Shown: piece after piece, positions 62,989 through 64,000 of the stretch
Layout: every line of letters begins with the position of its first letter
Numbering within the stretch: position 1 is the first letter of the stretch
Assembly (NCBI GenBank): GCA_038900335.1
Contig: JBBMRB010000001.1
Location: 1 to 64,000, forward strand
Direction of reading: 5' to 3'
Length of the DNA stretch: 64,000 bases
Source: Rs1 sp038900335
GTDB taxonomy: Bacteria > Pseudomonadota > Gammaproteobacteria > Pseudomonadales > Balneatricaceae
Notes under the pieces: generated by a model
Told to the model about the DNA's origin: nothing
The model's database searches: none
What the model saw: only the letters and a program-made list of their open reading frames with translations
Program-made: the position numbers and the translations under genes

Positions 62989-64000
62989 TTAAGCGTTGTT
63001 CGCATCGCTTTTTTGGCGACGTTTGATTTCGCGCGGATCGTTAGCAGCTCTTGAGCGACGACGACGTGCAGGTTTTTCGTCTTCAGTCACAGTTTCAGTA
63101 GCAGTTTCAGTAGCAGCTTGAGTAGCCTCAGCAGCTGTTTCTTCTACTTTAGTAGCTTCTTCAGTTGCTTCTACAACAGCTGTTTCATCTGTTGTTTCTG
63201 CTACACGAGCCTGGATTTCAGCAGTTTCTTCAGCAGTTTCTTCAGCGGCTTCTTCAGTTACTTCTGTTTCAGGAGCTTGTGCTTCAGCAGGCGCTTCTAC
63301 AACAGGGGCTTCTTCAGTTGTTTCTGCTACAGCAGTTTCTGCAGCGGCTTCTTCAGTTACTTCTGTTTCAGGAGCTTGTGCTTCAGCAGGCGCTTCTACC
63401 ACAGGCGCTTCTTCAGTTGCTTCTGCTACAGCAGTTTCTGCAGCGGCTTCTTCAGTTACTTCTGTTTCAGGGGCTTGTGCTTCAGCAGGCGCTTCTACAA
63501 CAGGCGCTTCTTCAGTTGCTTCTGCTACAGTAGTTTCTTCAGTCTCAGTCGCTTCTACAGTCGCTTCTTCAACAGGCGTCTCTTGTGAAGCTTGTGCAAC
63601 AACAGCTGTTTGTTCTGCTTGAGATTCTGATGAATCAGCAGCAGGCGTTTCTTCGCTAGTTGCTGTTTGAGCAGATGTCTCGTTTTGGGCAGAAGTGTCG
63701 CTAGCAAGATTGCTGTTGGCAATCGCTGCTGCTAGTTCTGCAGATGCTTTCTTAAATGCCTCTGAATTACTGTCTTCATTTAGCGCGCTATTTTTAGCTT
63801 CTACAGATTGCTCTGAATTAGCTGTCTCTTTATTGGCCGCTAGTTTTTCTGGTTTAGCGTTTTTGTTGTTCTCTACTGCTTTGCTCTCGGTTGTCGGCTG
63901 TGCATTGTCATCAGCTTTAACTGCTAGCGCATCAGAGTTTTCAACTAAGTTACGATTCGCTTTTCTAGATGAATTGCGACGACGTTTACCACGACCTGCA
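62989..64000 (-). CDS. rne: Ribonuclease E, C-terminal scaffold region (5' partial)
   Basis: The frame is open to the window end, so the catalytic half lies beyond it. The 336 visible residues are low-complexity. They start with an Arg-rich stretch ('AGRGKRRRNSSRKANR') that could bind RNA. A long acidic Ala/Glu/Thr/Val region follows, with three 33-residue repeats ('EEAPVVEAPAEAQAPETEV'). It ends 'RRRRSRAANDPREIKRRQK'. That end matches pseudomonad-type RNase E as I recall it. In RNase E this half scaffolds the degradosome and is disordered. Confidence 0.8.
   Translation of the reverse strand, partial: AGRGKRRRNSSRKANRNLVENSDALAVKADDNAQPTTESKAVENNKNAKPEKLAANKETANSEQSVEAKNSALNEDSNSEAFKKASAELAAAIANSNLASDTSAQNETSAQTATSEETPAADSSESQAEQTAVVAQASQETPVEEATVEATETEETTVAEATEEAPVVEAPAEAQAPETEVTEEAAAETAVAEATEEAPVVEAPAEAQAPETEVTEEAAAETAVAETTEEAPVVEAPAEAQAPETEVTEEAAEETAEETAEIQARVAETTDETAVVEATEEATKVEETAAEATQAATETATETVTEDEKPARRRRSRAANDPREIKRRQKSDANNA
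63245..63541 (-). repeat. 99-bp (33-residue) tandem repeats in the rne tail
   Basis: Three nearly identical 99-bp units start near 63245, 63344 and 63443. They encode 'VTEEAAAETAVAE' and 'EEAPVVEAPAEAQAPETE'. Low divergence at synonymous sites suggests recent expansion or slippage. Confidence 0.85.

Noticed and set aside
63118..63588. Cys/Phe-rich and Leu/Gln-rich plus-strand frames
   Set aside because: They are antisense shadows of the repetitive rne tail. The minus-strand frame ends in a recognisable RNase E terminus and is followed by a terminator.

Overview
The window looks like chromosomal DNA of a free-living, probably marine gammaproteobacterium with moderately low GC. The evidence is the order ruvA-ruvB-ybgC-tolQ-tolR-tolA-tolB-pal-ybgF-queC-nadA, a class II FNR/Anr-type hemN promoter, a TPP riboswitch on thiC, DUF3461/DUF2058/DUF3422 genes, and an RNase E C-terminus ending in an 'ANDPREIKRR' motif of the Pseudomonas type. 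The genus cannot be fixed from the sequence. No rRNA, tRNA, insertion sequence, integrase or CRISPR array was recognised.

Layout. (1) 1-8.7 kb is accessory. It holds the 3' end of a large secreted protein with Ca-binding thrombospondin type-3 repeats and an FrpC-like module, then a 618-aa colicin/VasX-like protein lacking the usual N-terminal domain, two near-identical tandem two-TM proteins (DUF6708-like, putative immunity), and a short overlapping ORF remnant. (2) 8.8-11 kb is thiC with its promoter and TPP riboswitch. (3) 11-16.8 kb has a LysR regulator divergent from a quinone-oxidoreductase/CmcJ-like/SDR cluster, then an AlkB-like repair enzyme and hemB. (4) 16.9-29.9 kb is mixed: an MFS transporter, a lone TIR-domain protein, MarC, NhaA, RhlE, a free-standing LPD1-like zincin, an anchored MBL hydrolase, Cca, YnfA, an aldo/keto reductase and ArgC. 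(5) 30-37.7 kb is a complete sugar or polyol locus: TIM-barrel isomerase, Gfo/Idh dehydrogenase, ABC ATPase, permease, binding protein and LacI repressor, with a perfect palindromic operator candidate in the long leader. (6) 37.7-44.4 kb carries AvtA, HemN with an FNR box, several small conserved or unknown genes, DUF3422 and BolA. (7) 44.4-49 kb is the thiamine ABC transporter thiBPQ, divergent from an APH-fold kinase that may start at AUU. (8) 49-58.5 kb is the ruvAB and Tol-Pal core with queC and nadA. (9) 58.5-64 kb has DUF3461, an aromatic-type aminotransferase, DUF2058, a 12-bp minisatellite of about 20 units, a YeeN-type YebC paralogue, and the repeat-rich C-terminal tail of RNase E running off the end.

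The most unusual feature is the toxin/immunity-like module at 4.0-8.7 kb. The two tandem putative immunity proteins are almost identical except in the segment between their two TM helices, which is predicted to be periplasmic. That is the pattern expected if this loop sets specificity against a membrane-inserting toxin. The effector ORF looks like an orphan C-terminal module, and the overlapping ATG after each immunity copy records how the duplication happened.
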